From: Rotaria sordida
Taxonomy: Eukaryota; Rotifera; Eurotatoria; Philodinida; Philodinidae
Assembly (NCBI GenBank): GCA_905250125.1
Contig: CAJNOL010000985.1
Coordinates: forward strand, 1-64,000
Length of the DNA stretch: 64,000 nucleotides
Direction: 5' to 3'
The notes beneath the pieces are model-generated. The model made no database searches and was not told the DNA's origin. It was given only the letters and a program-made list of their open reading frames with translations. This document shows, piece by piece, positions 62,865 to 64,000 of this stretch. Position 1 is the first letter of the stretch, and every line of letters begins with the position of its first letter. Made by a program: the position numbers and the translations under genes.

Positions 62865-64000
62865 AAATAACGAAATTATAGTCCATAGATTAATAACTTA
62901 ATCTTTTATAATATCTATTCTTTATCGATAAAATCGAAGAAAACAGTAGTTTTATCTTATTTAACAATAGATCAAGTTAATCATTTATAGAGATATAAGC
63001 CGATGCATAATTCAGGGGCGGCAAATTTTCGATGTTTTTTTTTTAATTTTCTTAGTACCGTAAAATTTTCAAATAATTAAGGGAGAAAATGCTAATAGAG
63101 AACGTAATGATAAGAAACTAGATGAGAACATGCCTGAATGCCGAAATGTAAGTCTACGATTTATTTTATGTCTCGGCGACTAAACCGATCGAATTACATC
63201 TCTAATTACTTATTTACTAAATCCTATGGCTTCATAAGAGTGTCTATAATTGCTTTTGAGTCGAAATGATGTGCATTATATAGATTCAAATGAGTTATGA
63301 ATACTCTGAAAAGATTTCATACCATTAAGGCCACCCTCCCCCCCCCCCTCAAAAATCTATTTCAGTCCAGGAACGTCCGAATTAGATGAAACTTTCAGGA
63401 TATGTTGGGGTTGGAAACAGAAGACTACCATAAAATTTTCAGCCCAAAATCTTCAGGTTTCAGGGAGATATGAACCAAAAAAGGATCAAAAATGACTCAT
63501 TTGGCATCCCAAATTTTTCGGTCCTGATTCGGTCAACATATTAATATTTTTTTGTTGTTGGAAAGAGCATCTCAAGGCGTAGGGCATGACGAGGTCGCTT
63601 TTTTGAAACAGTCCTTTTTTAAGCGCAAAAAATGGATCACAAGTTCAATGTCTCAAAAAATGGTAGCAAAATCATATAAATGGCTGTATATTAACCAAAC
63701 AAAGGCTTAATTCAAAAAAAGGGCACGGTCATGCCCTGCGCCTTGAGATGCTCTTTCAAGCAAAAAAAAAATTTTAATACGTTGAACGAATCGGGAAGGA
63801 GAAATTTGGGATGCCTTTTTGAGAAAGTGGAAACTGAGAAAAAACATTTTTTGATTTTTCAAAAAACAGCTGGTTTTTCGCATAGGGGTTGACGGAAATC
63901 TTGAAAATTTTTTGGGAAAAATGAAGTAACGAGAAAAACAAATTATCGTTTATGAAAGAGCAGATGACGGGCTATCTTCCCATGCATTTATCTCAACTTT
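62865..64000. other. Right-edge repeat region
   Basis: After ~300 bp of AT-rich 3' flank, a C-run (near 63340) opens a segment with GATGAAACTTTCAGG, AAAATTTTCAGCCC and GGGAGATATGAACC motifs and then the foldback at 63503-63815. The repeat appears to extend past the right edge. No coding sequence recognised. Confidence 0.5.
63503..63815. repeat. Foldback D (arms about 100 bp)
   Basis: The left arm begins GGCATCCCAAATTTTTCGG and runs through GAGCATCTCAAGGCGTAGGG to about 63605. The right arm runs from about 63714 (GCCCTGCGCCTTGAGATGCTC) to GAAATTTGGGATGCC at 63815. The arms are highly similar by eye with a ~108 bp loop. Confidence 0.85.

Overview
The window looks like an AT-rich piece of a bdelloid rotifer genome (Rotaria/Adineta type). 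The signs are animal gene families (Homer, archaemetzincin, a MAPKAP kinase, a USP9X-like protein, macroPARP, VIT-VWA, intermediate filament), very short GT-AG introns of about 45-65 bp, secreted PAN/LamG-type proteins, and abundant TGTGGG words, the telomere unit known from bdelloids. The species call is inference. A 100-base run of N at 61204-61303 marks a draft assembly. No rRNA, tRNA, CRISPR array, or retroviral or LTR-type element was recognised.

Layout. 1-3571 (-): 5' portion of an insulin-degrading-enzyme-like M16 protease that runs off the left edge. 3.6-12.2 kb: gene-poor, with a membrane-embedded P-loop kinase-like gene (8212-9135, -), its decayed duplicate (6795-7225), and a ~1.9 kb hAT-like insertion (9359-11257) carrying a long foldback. 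12232-13619 (+): archaemetzincin. 14866-17075 (-): MAPKAP kinase with two 7-nt microexons. 17.9-18.6 kb: a second long foldback. 20388-23470 (-): secreted PAN-like/LamG/LamG protein. 27.6-29.1 kb (+): decayed transposon protein gene. 29236-29883 (-): small secreted protein. 33557-36010 (-): macrodomain PARP. 36184-40515 (-): USP9X-like N-terminal scaffold without a catalytic domain. 40.7-41.0 kb: interstitial telomere-like array. 45320-46078 (-): Ly6-like surface protein. 47970-48517 (+): broken intermediate-filament fragment. 50873-53075 (-): secreted VIT-VWA protein. 54.1-54.8 kb (+): decayed LDL-receptor-like gene. 55914-60775 (-): Homer. 62043-62864 (+): membrane-anchored surface protein.

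Gene models for the kinase (1095 nt), Homer (1059 nt), archaemetzincin (1215 nt), LamG protein (1575 nt) and VIT-VWA protein (2148 nt) were built by hand from GT-AG junctions, and each sums to a multiple of three. The genes do not form an obvious pathway; this is a normal mixed animal locus.

The most unusual feature is not a gene. At least 13 short palindromes are scattered over the whole window. Their left arm is built from telomere-like GGGTGTGG words and their right arm from the complementary CCACACCC words. One has expanded into a ~230 bp TGTGGG tract, one is interrupted by another foldback, and one sits at the edge of a segmental duplication. Other small foldbacks built on different reiterated words (AAATCCAG, ACTCTAACTCC) share the same architecture.
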